Positions 21,554 to 31,844 of a stretch of 64,000 nucleotides of DNA are shown in pieces. Each line of letters starts with the position of its first letter. Position 1 is the stretch's first letter. A model generated the notes under the pieces. It ran no database searches. It saw only the letters and a program-made list of their open reading frames with translations, and was not told where the DNA came from. The stretch lies in the NCBI GenBank assembly GCA_032821775.1, contig JAVLRN010000004.1, forward strand, positions 186,001-250,000, written 5' to 3'. Source of the DNA: Sanguinoderma infundibulare (lineage: Eukaryota > Basidiomycota > Agaricomycetes > Polyporales > Polyporaceae). The translations under genes and the position numbers were made by a program.

Positions 21554-22016
21554 TGTCACAGCCGAGCGACTGCACCACAAACAAAAACAAAAACAGAGCT
21601 TACTGGTGTGGGCTGACACACAGTAGAGTGGGCAGAGGCAAAGAGGATGGATTGTCTAGGTGAGGAGACAAGTGGTGGCAGGGGCTGTTAAGCTGCCTAC
21701 AGTGGAGGGGGAAGAGAACAAGAGACAGAATCTAAGGTCTCTGAGCCCACCTCACAGCCCTTATATACTATTACAGAAGGGTGCACAGACCATGTCCTAT
21801 GTGGCCGTGTTTGGCACATACATGAGGGAACAATGAGGCTGCCATGAGGCCGGAGAACAATAAGAGAACCTATTTACATAACAATGACCAATGATGGGCC
21901 AGAACCGGGCTCCTCCCGGGCCGGCCCTGAGAGATAAGATAATGATAAACGCTGCCCGGGCTGTGCCGGCCTTCAGAAATGGAACATTGCCAAATGTGGC
22001 ACGAAAAACCGTGACA
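21554..22016 (-). repeat. Element A 5' LTR (463 bp)
   Basis: Pair of 2823-3307. It holds one copy of the 11-bp unit that the other LTR has three times. CpG sites at about 21986-22003 are TpG or CpA here. Confidence 0.95.
21761..21767 (-). promoter_or_regulatory. Element A TATA box
   Basis: TATATAA on the minus strand lies 34 bases upstream of the 11-nt segment that pairs with the PBS, a normal TATA-to-start distance. Confidence 0.6.
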
Positions 22017-22440
22017 GGAACATCTTGTCTACATCTTGGTACTTGCAAGATCTCAGACACGGGGATCGCATCCAGGTGTGCGTTTGCAAGGCATTGAATA
22101 ATCGATCACGGTTGGGCAATGGGACAGGAATGGGGGTGAGTGATGTGAGAGGGGTGGAGTAGCGCAAAACTTGCGGGAAGCCGTAGTACATCCGGGTGAA
22201 CAATTCGATCTCCCCGAGCATTGCCAAATTCTGCCGCTGGAGAAAGAAAGACGGGGTAGGTTCTGGGCGTTGATATCAAGGAGGGTACACACAACATCAT
22301 CACACGATGGGCAGGTCTTGATTCGCAGAACCGGAAAATGCTCATAAAAAGGCTGCCCAGGATTTCATTGCCGGAACATAAGACTCATCATTCCCTGAGG
22401 AGAAATGATAACCGGTCAAGTGAATTATCGCAGACTGAAA
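22017..22440 (-). pseudogene. Right half of the host sequence split by element A
   Basis: Minus-strand frames here read HFPVLRIKTCPSCDDVV and, in another frame, AMLGEIELFTRMYYGFPQVL, ending CKYQDVDKMF at the insertion. An intron between these two frames is likely. The family is not recognised. The left half is at 2191-2822. Confidence 0.35.
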
Positions 22441-22479
22441 AGGTTACCTGACCCCAGCCACGTGAAAGCGGGGAGAAAT

Positions 22480-22710
22480 GGCACGGAAAGGCATCCTTTC
22501 CCTGCCTTTTCCCATTGTGCCCCCCCAAAAGGCATCCTTTCTCTCCCTTTTCCGGTGGCCAGGTATCCTTCCCCGAGGATTTTCCTGACCCATGTGGAAA
22601 ATGGCAAGGAAACGCAATGTCTCGACATCACGTAGAATGTGAGGAGATGTCGAGGCAAGGAAATCTTGGGGTATCTTTTTCCGAGCATTTTCCTGTCCTG
22701 CGAATCGGGC
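22480..22710. repeat. Degenerate tandem repeats and a small hairpin
   Basis: Four related units of about 30 bp start near 22493, 22533, 22563 and 22670 (GGCATCCTTTCCCTGCC, GGCATCCTTTCTCTCCC, GGTATCCTTCCCCGAGG, GGTATCTTTTTCCGAGC). Between the third and fourth lies an inverted repeat CTCGACATC / GATGTCGAG (about 22620 and 22650). No gene is evident from 22440 to 23135. Confidence 0.55.
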
Positions 22711-23135
22711 CGTGCCCGTCGTGTCAGCCACCGTGGCATTAAGCTCGAATTCCTCTCCGAGTCCGAGGTTGGGGTGGATCAGCTAAGCGATCTCCGGGCG
22801 AACCAGATCAATACCGAGCAAGGGGGCGTGACTCGCGAGCGCGTACGGTCAGCTTGCGCACATCATTCGCAAAACCCGGATGACGCAGACTGCTACGCTT
22901 AATTATGCTGCCTTGTCGTTCCATGAGCTCGTGCTTTTCCTATAACTTGCAAAGTAATTCCCTATGCGTGTGCTTAAGTCACGGATACTCGAGAAAACAG
23001 AGTTGAGAAGGCGATGCCGCAGCATCCGATTTGGGCTCCGAACGTCTGGTCACGAGACGACTCTTCCACACTCCAGGCTGGATCCTGACTGGCCTGACCA
23101 CTCACATCCCATTCACGTTTTCCCGCTCTTCGATT

Positions 23136-23977
23136 ATGGCTACTTGCTGTTCGCGCCAGGGATGTGACGCCCCGGTAATGCACAACGACGTCTACAAGTA
23201 CACCGCAGGCGACGTGTGGGGCATGATGGAGTCTGTCTTCACGCCGATCTACCACATCTTCCAGCGACCCGAGTCCAACCTGGGCGAGGGCCGCAGTCTC
23301 AACAGGTCGAAAGCGTCGCTTTTCAGCATCACCAGCGAGCGCGACCGCACGAAGAACGCTCGCCCCGCTATCTTCATGGAGGACCAGGACGACAATCCAG
23401 ATGAAGGCCAGACAATCTGCCTCGGCACCACCTACGATGACCACGACATCTCGGCGATGCCAACCGCTTTTCAGCACTTCTCCGTCCCCATCGCACCCCA
23501 CGACCATATCACGCCTGGACACGACCGCCATCTGCACTCGCTGCCGATTGAATGGGGAAGGACGAACGCCTGGATCATCGCCTATCCGTTCCGTTCTACA
23601 GCTCGGCTCACCGAGATCTGGGCGACAAAAGGAGACTCCATCCCTTGGGTGTTTGGGAGCGGCGCGATGGAATTCCTAGCCGAGGAGTGCGAAACGAAGC
23701 TGAACGAGTGGCGCACCAAGTGTCAGGATCGCGCCGTCGCAAGAAAGTACGAGAGGGAGGTCAGGGTGAGTGCAGTGGAAATATGCGCTGCTTTCAGCAC
23801 GACCGATTGACGTGGCTTAGAAACACCTCAAGGAAAAGAAGAAGCAGGAGAAGAAGACGAAGAAGCCCTTCTATGTGAGTCCCTCACTCGCGCGTTGAAG
23901 CATCCCAGCCTGACAACGCGGACGTTCCACCACAAGGGCACCGAAAGCCAGGCCGGATCGAGAACCTCCTTTGCTAG
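23136..23977 (+). CDS. Hypothetical protein, Lys-rich C-terminus
   Basis: Exon 1 is 23136-23765 (210 codons, MATCCSRQGCDAPVMHNDVY). An intron (GTGAGT..TTAG, 23766-23820) is followed by exon 2, 23821-23874 (KHLKEKKKQEKKTKKPFY). A third exon begins either at 23909 (34-nt intron, stop TAG 23975-23977) or at 23937 (stop near 24101). The product has a Cys-rich start, a conserved-looking YTAGDVWGMMESVFTPIYHIFQRP segment and a basic tail that could be a nuclear localisation signal. No family is recognised. The clean splice signals and long frame make it likely real. Confidence 0.55.
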
Positions 23978-24619
23978 CTTTAACAGTGGTGCTGCAGACG
24001 CTAGCCCATCATGGAGAACTCGGACGATAGTTCAAGAGCCACACAACGACGTCCCCGAACCAGGGTGGTCGCGCACACCCCAACACGAGGTAGTGATTTA
24101 GCCTTTAACCGCACGCCGCCAGCTGACAGTCGGTTTAGACAGGTCGTACTGGGTCCACCCATTCGCTCGTCAACGCATCCGGAAAGACAGTAAGTGCCAT
24201 CGCGCATCGAGTAGGAGTCTGGACACCGGCTGATCTGTTCACGGAAGGCGGACGTGGACCCGAATTCGATCAATCGCTTCGCGTCGCTCACATTGGAGGA
24301 CTGACGTATTGGAAGTCATGGACCCGCACGCACGCCCTAACGCACACGCATCTTGTACACTCGTTTATGCCTCAGATTTTCGATGTAACTATGGACCACA
24401 TGGTCAGAGCATTTCAGGAACATGTTTGCAACGCCGGTGCGAGCCGCGGGCACCAGAAGGCGAGACAACAGATATGAACGTCAGACAACGTAGAAGCGAG
24501 GGTCGAAACGAACGGTCTGTAACGACTTCAACCCTCGCCTGTAAGAAACGCGGACTGCGTGGGGGATAATACTGGGGGACCACATGGATAGCGCTCCGTA
24601 TACCTTATTCGGGCGGGAG

Positions 24620-24825
24620 TCAAGCTCTGGACACGACGAGTTGACCACTCACCTCAGGACTGAGGAATACCGGAGACTCTCTGCGTCGCCGCTCGAGGCC
24701 GAGGCGGTCGCTGTCGTCCTCGGCATCGGACGGTACGTAATCTTGGTTGTCTTCATCGTCATCGAAAAGCGCGCCCCAGCCGTTCTGCAGCTCCTGCTGG
24801 TCTTCTTCGGCCAGCCGGGATTCCA
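24620..24825 (-). CDS. Possible first exon of an acidic protein, divergent from the 25017 gene
   Basis: ATG 24825 opens MESRLAEEDQQELQNGWGALFDDDEDNQDYVPSDAEDDSD, with a consensus GTGAGT donor about 170 bp downstream (near 24653). Its splice site and coding sense are kept in the inverted copy at about 850-895. Later exons towards 24000 could not be settled: one minus frame (24001-24291) is open, but no start or splice was clear. It shares a 190-bp intergenic space with the plus gene at 25017. Treat as a candidate. Confidence 0.3.
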
Positions 24826-25016
24826 TAGACGCGCAGAGAGAAGCAGCCCGGAGACGTCGGAGAGCAAGGCGCAAAGTGACCGAGGTAGGTGTCACCGGGG
24901 GCAGGCCACAAGACCCCGGTAACTCCCAGGCTCGTCTGGTCACGAGACTAGCTCTTCCTGCGCTCCATGCTCTCAGGCTGTGAGTTGCCTGTCTCCAGCC
25001 CTGTCCCTCTTCAGCC

Positions 25017-26289
25017 ATGTCCGCCCCTGCTCCCTTCCCCTTCTGTCCGGCCCTCGGCATCTATGCAGCTATTCGTATGGACCCTGAGGCGATGGTGGCG
25101 CATCTGGACGCACAGGCGATGGAGGAAGCCCGAGCGTTGCGTCCCAAGACTTACTTGGTCCGCCTTCATTATGTACGCCTCTTCTCGTCTTCGGTGGTCA
25201 TCGCATTAGGGAGCAAACAAGTTGCTTCAGACGTTGGGGCTGCCATTCCCGGGGTACTCATGGTACGGCTACTCCGCGCTACTTGTCGGACCCTCGCCCA
25301 GGGCGATCGACGACGTGCACGGCTTCAACTCGGACATGTGCGTTCCTATCTTCCCGAATGAAGCGCGTCCCGCCGGTCGTGCTCCCGTCCGCCCGAACAC
25401 TCCATTTCCCTACAACAATTGCTGTCATTGGGGGGTGAGCGTTGACATACGGGTGCAAGGGCGGGAGGAGGGCTTCGACGAGACGCACGCCGTGACTCTA
25501 CCCGCGAAGGACTTAATGGCCGTCCAGTCACTCCTCAGTCAAGACAGAGGTCTCGCCGAGCGAGCCCGGTTGGCTCGTCGGGCCGCTTCGGCTTCGGCAT
25601 CCGAGCCTAGGTCTCCGGGTGGCGCCCCGAGGAATCCCTCTGGCTCAGATGTCGTGGACATCTTTGCAAAGCCGGAAGTCGGTGATCCGGAGTATGTCCC
25701 GCTCGTTCACCTCTGGGTCGATCTTGTGGCCAACGTCAAACAAGAAGATATCGGCGATCCGCTCGATTTGTACAAGGAACGGTATGAGATCGCAAGGTGA
25801 GCCGCACGCTACCCTCCGTGTTCCGACCCGGCTGGCTCACTCGGCACGTAGCATCATTCGGAACGCCCACATTCGAGACCCGGACCTTCCGACGCTGAGA
25901 GAGCACGTTGCGTCCCAGAGACCTCCGTACGATGTCGACTCTGACTCGGAGAGCGACATGTCAAGCGATATGGACGACGAATCCGTGCGGGAGGAAGTAG
26001 AGCGTGCTCCAGAGGACGAAGAGCGAGTCCCGGAGGAAGGAGTGGGTGCTACGGAGGAAGAGGCGCGGGCTCCGGAGGAAGCAGAGCGGCCGAGGGAGGA
26101 AGGGGAGCGGGCGATGGGGGAAGGAGAGCGAGCGGACGATGCAGAGCGGCCGAGACGGGAAGAGCCCGTCTCCAAAGCGAATCGTGAGTGACATCTTGGA
26201 CATTCGATGAACATCGCTAACGTGCAGACCCAGGGTTCCGTCCGAAGGAGTTGTTTCGCAAACTGCGTGCGCGCGTACGGCACCTGTGA
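25017..26289 (+). CDS. Hypothetical protein with Glu-rich C-terminal repeat (378 aa)
   Basis: The model is exons 25017-25172, 25210-25796, 25852-26183 and 26228-26289, with GT..AG introns of 37, 55 and 44 nt. The sum, 1137 bp, keeps frame. The N-terminal two thirds (LPFPGYSWYGYSALLVGPSP, FPYNNCCHWGVSVDIRV) look globular. Exon 3 encodes a Ser/Asp patch (DVDSDSESDMSSDMDDES), then degenerate six-residue repeats rich in Glu, Ala, Pro and Arg (EEAERPREEGERA). The last exon is basic (FRPKELFRKLRARVRHL). No family is recognised, and a Basidiomycota-restricted gene is likely. A truncated copy lies at 1475-2190. Confidence 0.65.
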
Positions 26290-27107
26290 GCCGTTTCGCA
26301 TGTTCGCGCCTAGCCGTAGGTAACTCATTCCCTCGGCGTGTTATGATCCCCGCTCAATCCTTTAGCGTCCATCGGTTGGTCGCGTTCATGTGGTCTGTTC
26401 GCGGACCCTTCAGTCGTTCCTTTAAATTTCGACCTAGATCTTCGCTGTGTCTCCATACTTTAGCTGGTCCTAGAAATCTAGTCACTCCTTTGCCAACGAC
26501 GTAAAGCAGAAGCAGCTTGCCTGGCTATTACAGTTGCGTTCATACAAGGTATTGACCCACGCTCCGCGCTCCTTCACCGCGTCCATCCTCTCCGGCTCGA
26601 GCCACGCTCGCGTCAAAATAACTTTATAGTGACCGGATTAGACCGCTGTGGGATAGTGTGTAGCTTAGTCCGAGGGCCGACTATTTACTGGGGGTATGAA
26701 GTAACGTTCATTAATGTGTGTGGGCGATATACTGGGTAATAATTAACATTAAAGCGAGCTTCGCATGAACGATTTAGAGAGCTGGCCTGAAAACGTCAGT
26801 AAAAGTCACACCTCAAAAGACAATAGCGCACCGTGACAAACCAGCGCGTAGTATCAAGCGGAGTGCGGTTGTGGCAATGCTACTGTCAAGACGTCAGCAC
26901 TCACAAATCCTCGCTCGAATTCGCGAGCCCATTGTGACTCCTGCAAATCACCGATTCGAGGCTTTGTCGCGGGCAGTCATCACACGCAGGCAATAATGAA
27001 TACCGCCGAATTGATAGCAAAGTTGTGGTTGTAACAGACCTATCCTCCGATCTGAACTTCGGCTACTAGCGTTCCCGTCAGCAACGATGTCGACAACACC
27101 TTCAAGG
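26290..27107. other. Intergenic region
   Basis: No gene is seen. Bases 26290-26555 are 3' flank shared with 1920-2190. From about 26785 the sequence belongs to the left arm of the inverted duplication (partner 42054-42324). The left arm has about 80 bp near 26970-27045 that the right arm lacks. Confidence 0.5.
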
Positions 27108-28476
27108 TCAACGCACCCCTACACATGTATCACCGTCCACGTCCTTCAATTTAAGACAAGTTTCCTTCAACGCCCCGGAGGGTGAAAGCGAGCAACAATA
27201 AAGCCACTCCCGCCCCCACTCGTACGATGCCGTACGCAGCGTACCCGACGCACGCAACACAGCCTCGGCGAAGTTTCGTACATCCGTCCTCTTCCGTTCG
27301 TCCGGGTACCCATGGTGTGTGTAGATCCTCGTCCACGCGGGCGCCCAGACGAGCTCCTCGAGTCCAGGCGGAAGGTTCTCCGCCTCGATCGCGTCGTCTG
27401 TGAAGTACCGCATGACCTGCAAACAAGCACAAAGGCATTACGTCGGCGCTAGTCAAGGGAGAAACGGGACATGTTCACACTCACGTCGCCCTGCCACTCC
27501 GGCCACGGCCGATGGATAATCTCGAGATACTTCAGGCGCACGCACCGCCTCCAATCGTGCCCGTCGGTCGGGTACATCCTCCCGGGTCCCTCCGCCTCCG
27601 GACTCGGGTCAGCACAGATGTCCTGCTCCATGCGGAGACTGACGAGCTGGCATCCCACCGTCTTCATGAGGTGATCGACGCGCAGGGGTGACATCCACGT
27701 CACGTCCAAAGTGAGATGGGAGAGGTTGGGGAAGTTCTCCGCGAAGGCCGCGCTGGCGGTAAAATCGCCACACGCGAGCACCCGAATGTTCGCAAGGCCG
27801 AGCGATTCGAAGTCGGTCCAGTACATCGGGGAGAAGCAGACCTCCTCGAGGTCGGGGAAGGCACGGAGGGACTGCAGTGCCTGGTGCGTGGGGATGAGTG
27901 GCTTGCCACAGAGACGTTTCAGGCGAGCACCTCTTCCCCGGAATAGCTCCTCCGCGTACGGAAATGCCTTCTCCTCCAGCAGTTCGACGGACACAAGCGA
28001 CGGGAGGTGCTCCAGGAATGCGTATGCCGGGCGGTCCCTCTCCACGTAATCATTCCACCTTCCGATCCCGAGTCCACAGACCATGTGGGCACGACGGCCG
28101 CATTGGGAGACCGTCTGTGAGAGCCCGAGAGCGGCTTGAAACGAGTAGAGCCGGGGAAAATGGTAGAGCACTGCCTCTGCCGCATATCGCAAGGCAAAGC
28201 ATACTCGGGAGAATCGCGCCGACGTCCTCTGTTGGCCAGGGAGCAACGCTTTGAGTACCATGGTCCATACTTCTATCGGGAAGCGGAAGTTTTGGGATGC
28301 TGATATTGGCTGATGATGGACGAAGCGTTGAATACCTCCCACCTGAGATGAAGGTTAGATATAAAACGGATCAGATGCGGAGACGTCAGTACCTCTGCGC
28401 TCTCCATATCCGTAAACAGCGATCGCTCTTCTCCCCTCTCTCCCATATCACGGCTTTCCGAATAACACGGTATCAT
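27108..28476 (-). CDS. G1: F-box-like protein (416 aa)
   Basis: The model is exons 28476-28393, 28342-27485 and 27416-27108, with introns of 50 and 68 nt (GTACTG..CTCAG and GTGAGT..TTGCAG). The sum, 1251 bp, is in frame. FRFPIEVWTMVLKALLPGQQRTSARFSRVCFALRYAAEAVLYHFPRL fits the short F-box fold. The rest, with regularly spaced Leu (LPSLVSVELLEE, FPDLEEVCF, FPNLSHLTLDV), is leucine-rich-repeat-like, as in fungal F-box receptors of SCF ubiquitin ligases. It is a near-identical copy of G2. The start is chosen as the first ATG of exon 1, and internal Met codons are possible. The target is unknown. Confidence 0.7.
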
Positions 28477-29218
28477 CGCTTCAGCTGAATCCGATTCCCG
28501 ACGAGGACTAGGGCTTCGGCTTCACACAGGCGGCAGGCGAGCGACGAGCAAGAGTTGAGGGGGAGAGATAGCGCAAGCTGCTCGATCAACATCGGATATA
28601 GGCCATCTCGAGGGAATGGAAGATGTGGGTGGGCATGCGAAGAGAACCTCGGCAGCGTTTATCGTCGTGGCGAAATGCACCTCTCCTCGTGGGATTGAAG
28701 CGAGGCGCAGAATACAGAGTTATAGTACCTCCGACAGTTGGAGGATTATTCGATGCGCATGTTCGCCATGCGGATCCCAGGACGAGGTCGCAGAAGATCC
28801 CGCCGTCGTTTCAGCCGAGGTGGCTACCGGCCGCGGGTCGAATGAGTGTCAATGACGCACTTCAAAAATCGATCAAAGCCTGGATAAACGAAGTGTTTAG
28901 GGCAGGCTTCATTTACTTACCTGCAAATAACAAGCCCGATCTATTCGTGGGAATAGACGCTTTATGCTTCATCAAACGGTTCTCCTGTCGCTTTTCCTCA
29001 CCACCACCATCTAGGAGCCTAGTCGTGAGTACAGTATATCTCCCAATCCTCATGACTCTGAACGTGGCTTATGCAGCCGAAAGCGTGTAGTTCTGTCAAC
29101 GCGGCGGCCGTTCTACGACTCTGGTAGTCACCTTACATTGCCTCCACCCGTTCATGGTATGACCGCTTCTTCACCGAATAGGAACACTGGCGTTGTCTGA
29201 CATCGCGTTAGAACAGTG
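28477..29218. promoter_or_regulatory. Shared upstream region of divergent G1 and F1
   Basis: This is 742 bp between divergent starts, repeated almost exactly at 39941-40690 between F2 and G2. A long plus-strand ORF (28623-29090) is also in the copy, but the arms are too recent for this to indicate coding. Confidence 0.4.
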
Positions 29219-30636
29219 ATGGAGGAATCGAACTCTCCCGAGAGCACAGCCAGTATCCACCACCTCCCGGCAGAGACGATCGATAACATCCTCGATCACC
29301 TCCACGACGATGTTCCTGCCCTCTCCGCGTCCTCACTTGTGCATCGCGCCTGGCTCCCATCCTGCAGATACCACCTATTTGGCACCATCCATTGTAACCC
29401 CATATCGTTGAGAAGGTCGCTCGTGCCCCTTCGCGAATGGATTCTCGCCTCGCCCGACGTCCACCCTTACATCAAGACCATCGTTGTTTCCCCGCCCGAA
29501 ACGGACAGGCTATCTCCAGAGGTCATCGTCGAGGAGTTGGAGCAGATGCTGCTATGCTTGCCGCTCCTTCAAGGTCTCGTCTTGCGCCAGGTCAGCCTTT
29601 CCTATCCCCACACATCTGACCCCGAGGCTTCGTACGTCTCTTCGACGCGTGGTGCAAGACGCCTCCGCACCCTCGTCATCGCTTACTGCACGACCGCCGG
29701 CAACTCTTTCGATCCCATCTGCCGCGTCCTCGGTCTCTTTGCAGAACTAGACGAATTGACGATCCGCGGGTCGGCCTTTTCATGGAACCCTGAGCGAGCC
29801 GCGAGGTTTTCGAACTTGCCTGCGGCTTCAAAGTCTGTCGTGCCCTGACGATCATTCCAATCACAGTGGCAAACCTCGGCCATAGCGAGATGATCTGCTA
29901 CTTGCTCGAGAATGCAAACCCGGCGGATCGATGGGCTCTAGAAGAGTTGAGACTCCGAGTGATCTCGTACTCGTCTGGCATGCGTGTGGCCGAAAGGATC
30001 GTCCAGCACTGCCGAGAGACCTTACAGAACGTCCTGCTTGACCTCAGTCATGGTATCATGTTAGATGTCTTCCGCCAACAGCCAGTGGGTGCGTGGCTTG
30101 GCTGATTTGGCGACGAATTCGTGGACTGACCAGGTTGCTGTTCCTTGCTAACTTACCACGCAGCACCGACGCTGGGCTTCCGCGACTGCTTACATCTCAA
30201 CGCCATACAAGTGGGCTTCCTGCTGGAGACACCTGGGCACCACTCTTTCCTCAATATTCGGATGTCAATCCTCGCGGCCAATGCGGAGCTCGTGCGGCGT
30301 GCTCCACCCTCCGTCGAGACTCTCACGTTTGCGTTTTTGCCCGCAAAGCGGGTCACTTTCGACCTCGGCTTGTGGGAGGAGCCCGAATTGGCTTCGTGGT
30401 GGTGCAAGATGGATGATGCGTTGGCCGACCTCCCTGCGCTGAGGATCATAAAGGTCCTGTTCAGTTCGATGAGAGTTGATGACTGGGTCAACTCGTGGCC
30501 GCTTGAAGGTTGCGGACCAGCAACGCCAGAACCGTTGGAGGAGACGAGCGTCCACCAGGCGTTTTTGAAGCGCGTGCTGCCGAGAGCTTACGCGCGGGGA
30601 ATCGTCTGCATCGATGTACCGATGCAAGTGGATTAG
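29219..30636 (+). pseudogene. F1: F-box gene with a 13-bp frameshift deletion
   Basis: The exons are 29219-30088 and 30164-30636, with the family intron at 30089-30163 (GTGCGTGG..CTAAC..CAG, phase 1). The F-box is near the N-terminus (HHLPAETIDNILDHLHDD ... LVHRAWLPSCRYHLF), followed by LRR-like repeats. Near 29808 the other copies have 16 bp where F1 has 3. This shifts the frame to a stop at 29846-29848. The frame is otherwise intact downstream (MICYLLENANPADRWALEEL ... VCIDVPMQVD). The 5' half matches F2, whereas the 3' half is closer to F4, so the copy is mosaic. Confidence 0.8.
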
Positions 30637-30779
30637 TTGGCTGTGGTATGTGGCTTGCGGCGATGACAGGCTCGATAGGCTGGCTATTCATGCAGTTTCA
30701 TCGCACAGCTTTCGCGGGACCCCGACAGTCGCAGCATTGGCCATAGACTCATATCATAGAGAGGCAAAGAACCATGTAT

Positions 30780-31390
30780 CTTTCCGCGAACATTTAAATC
30801 CGAGTCGCGAACAGCTCCGTATGCAACCCTACCCCTCCCAGGTTGACTACCCCTCGTCGTGCTCACCCTGTTGTGGGCCTCACGCGCAAGTGACTCAGAA
30901 CCTGTGGCGCGCATGCCTGTCCCATTACCCCGCCCGACCGCTGGTGGTGCTGACGCCGACATGTTGCACGCGCAGTCGTCCATCTCAAATGACCGCTACC
31001 TGTCATCCATCACTCCTATATCCTTCCCAAACGAATGCGCGATGACGATTCGGACTTGCGCGGGTGCGACAACGAAGACGAGGACGATGTGAGCAGGTCG
31101 CGCAGATACTCGGTTACGGACGGCGGTACAGTGCAGGATACGCGTCCGTGTTCGTGACGTGTAGGGAGACGTGTAGAGCGAGGGACGAGCCTGCGAGCGT
31201 CGTCGCGAAGTCCATTAGCATGGGCGTGAACCAGGGGATCGCGCCGTATGAGCGGATGCACCGTCTTCGCGCCGTGCGGCCGACAGAGCTTCACGCAACG
31301 CGCGGGGTTCGTCGAGCATGCCCAGCGTGCTGTGTGAACATGACTCCAGAACCGCCCGCGACAAACAGCACACTCTCGTATTCGCGAGGT
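30780..31390 (-). pseudogene. Ferric-reductase relic 1
   Basis: It matches the 3' end of the intact ferric reductase (50840-51480) on the same strand, through the GGVGVCAAGPESL tail region (about 30850-30960), the charged linker (about 31045) and the NAD-domain segment around the GAIHWFAPMLMDI codons (about 31210-31260). Indels and stops break every frame. It lies tail to tail with F1, exactly as the intact reductase lies with F5. Confidence 0.75.
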
Positions 31391-31399
31391 CGGTGCGCG

Positions 31400-31640
31400 T
31401 CTTATACCCTGTCTTCGAGCTCACCGCAGACGATAGGGACTTTCTTGAGATCGCGCTCGCCTAGCCGGCGATGGGCACGTTCTCGCTGCATGCGTACTAG
31501 TACCTGCCATCGAAGGCGAACCCCACCCCGGCCGCACTTGGCCACTTCCGCCAGTTCTGCCTGAACCTGCGCGAGCTCGCGGTCCCATACCTGAACGTTC
31601 GAACTTCCGCGCCATCCTGCAAGTGCGTCCTCTACCGTAT
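31400..31640 (+). pseudogene. Unidentified coding relic
   Basis: The plus strand reads YPVFELTADDRDFLEIALA, stop, PAMGTFSLHAY, stop, YLPSKANPTPAALGHFRQF. It looks like a decayed exon but matches no family I can name. No gene is seen in 31640-31844. Confidence 0.3.
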
Positions 31641-31844
31641 TCATGCCATTCGCGCGACGTCGTAGAGCGTAAATACTTGCTTGTTTAACCTCGGAGCGTG
31701 AAGGTAATGTATCTTGAACAGATACTGCAGATCCTCGAGAGATCTTTCAGGAATAATCGGAATGCTAGTCACCGTTACGTGTTACTATCCTCGAACATGG
31801 GCACTGAATCGAAGTGATCTACACGGTGCGACGGGAACGTCCGT

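Larger units (their letters stand above)
2823..22016 (-). mobile_element. Element A: Ty3/gypsy chromovirus (Tf1/sushi-like), carrying nested element B
   Basis: The LTRs at 2823-3307 and 21554-22016 begin TGTCAC and end GTGACA. They are flanked by a 5-bp duplication GGAAC (2818-2822 and 22017-22021). The order on the minus strand is 5' LTR, self-priming PBS, accessory ORF, Gag, Pol (protease, reverse transcriptase, RNase H, integrase, chromodomain), polypurine tract, 3' LTR. Without element B the unit is about 7.1 kb. The LTRs differ by two 11-bp repeat units and four substitutions, three of them CpG transitions. Ten in-frame premature stops make it non-autonomous today. Confidence 0.95.
26785..29770 (+). 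repeat. Left arm of a 3-kb inverted duplication
   Basis: It is nearly identical, in reverse complement, to about 39370-42324. It contains gene G1, the shared promoter region and the 5' half of F-box copy F1. The inner edge falls inside the F1 coding sequence. Confidence 0.85.

Noticed and set aside
28623..29090. Long ORF between G1 and F1, also open in the mirrored region 39959-40612
   Set aside because: The arms are nearly identical, so shared openness is no evidence. It lies in a divergent promoter and has no recognisable product.
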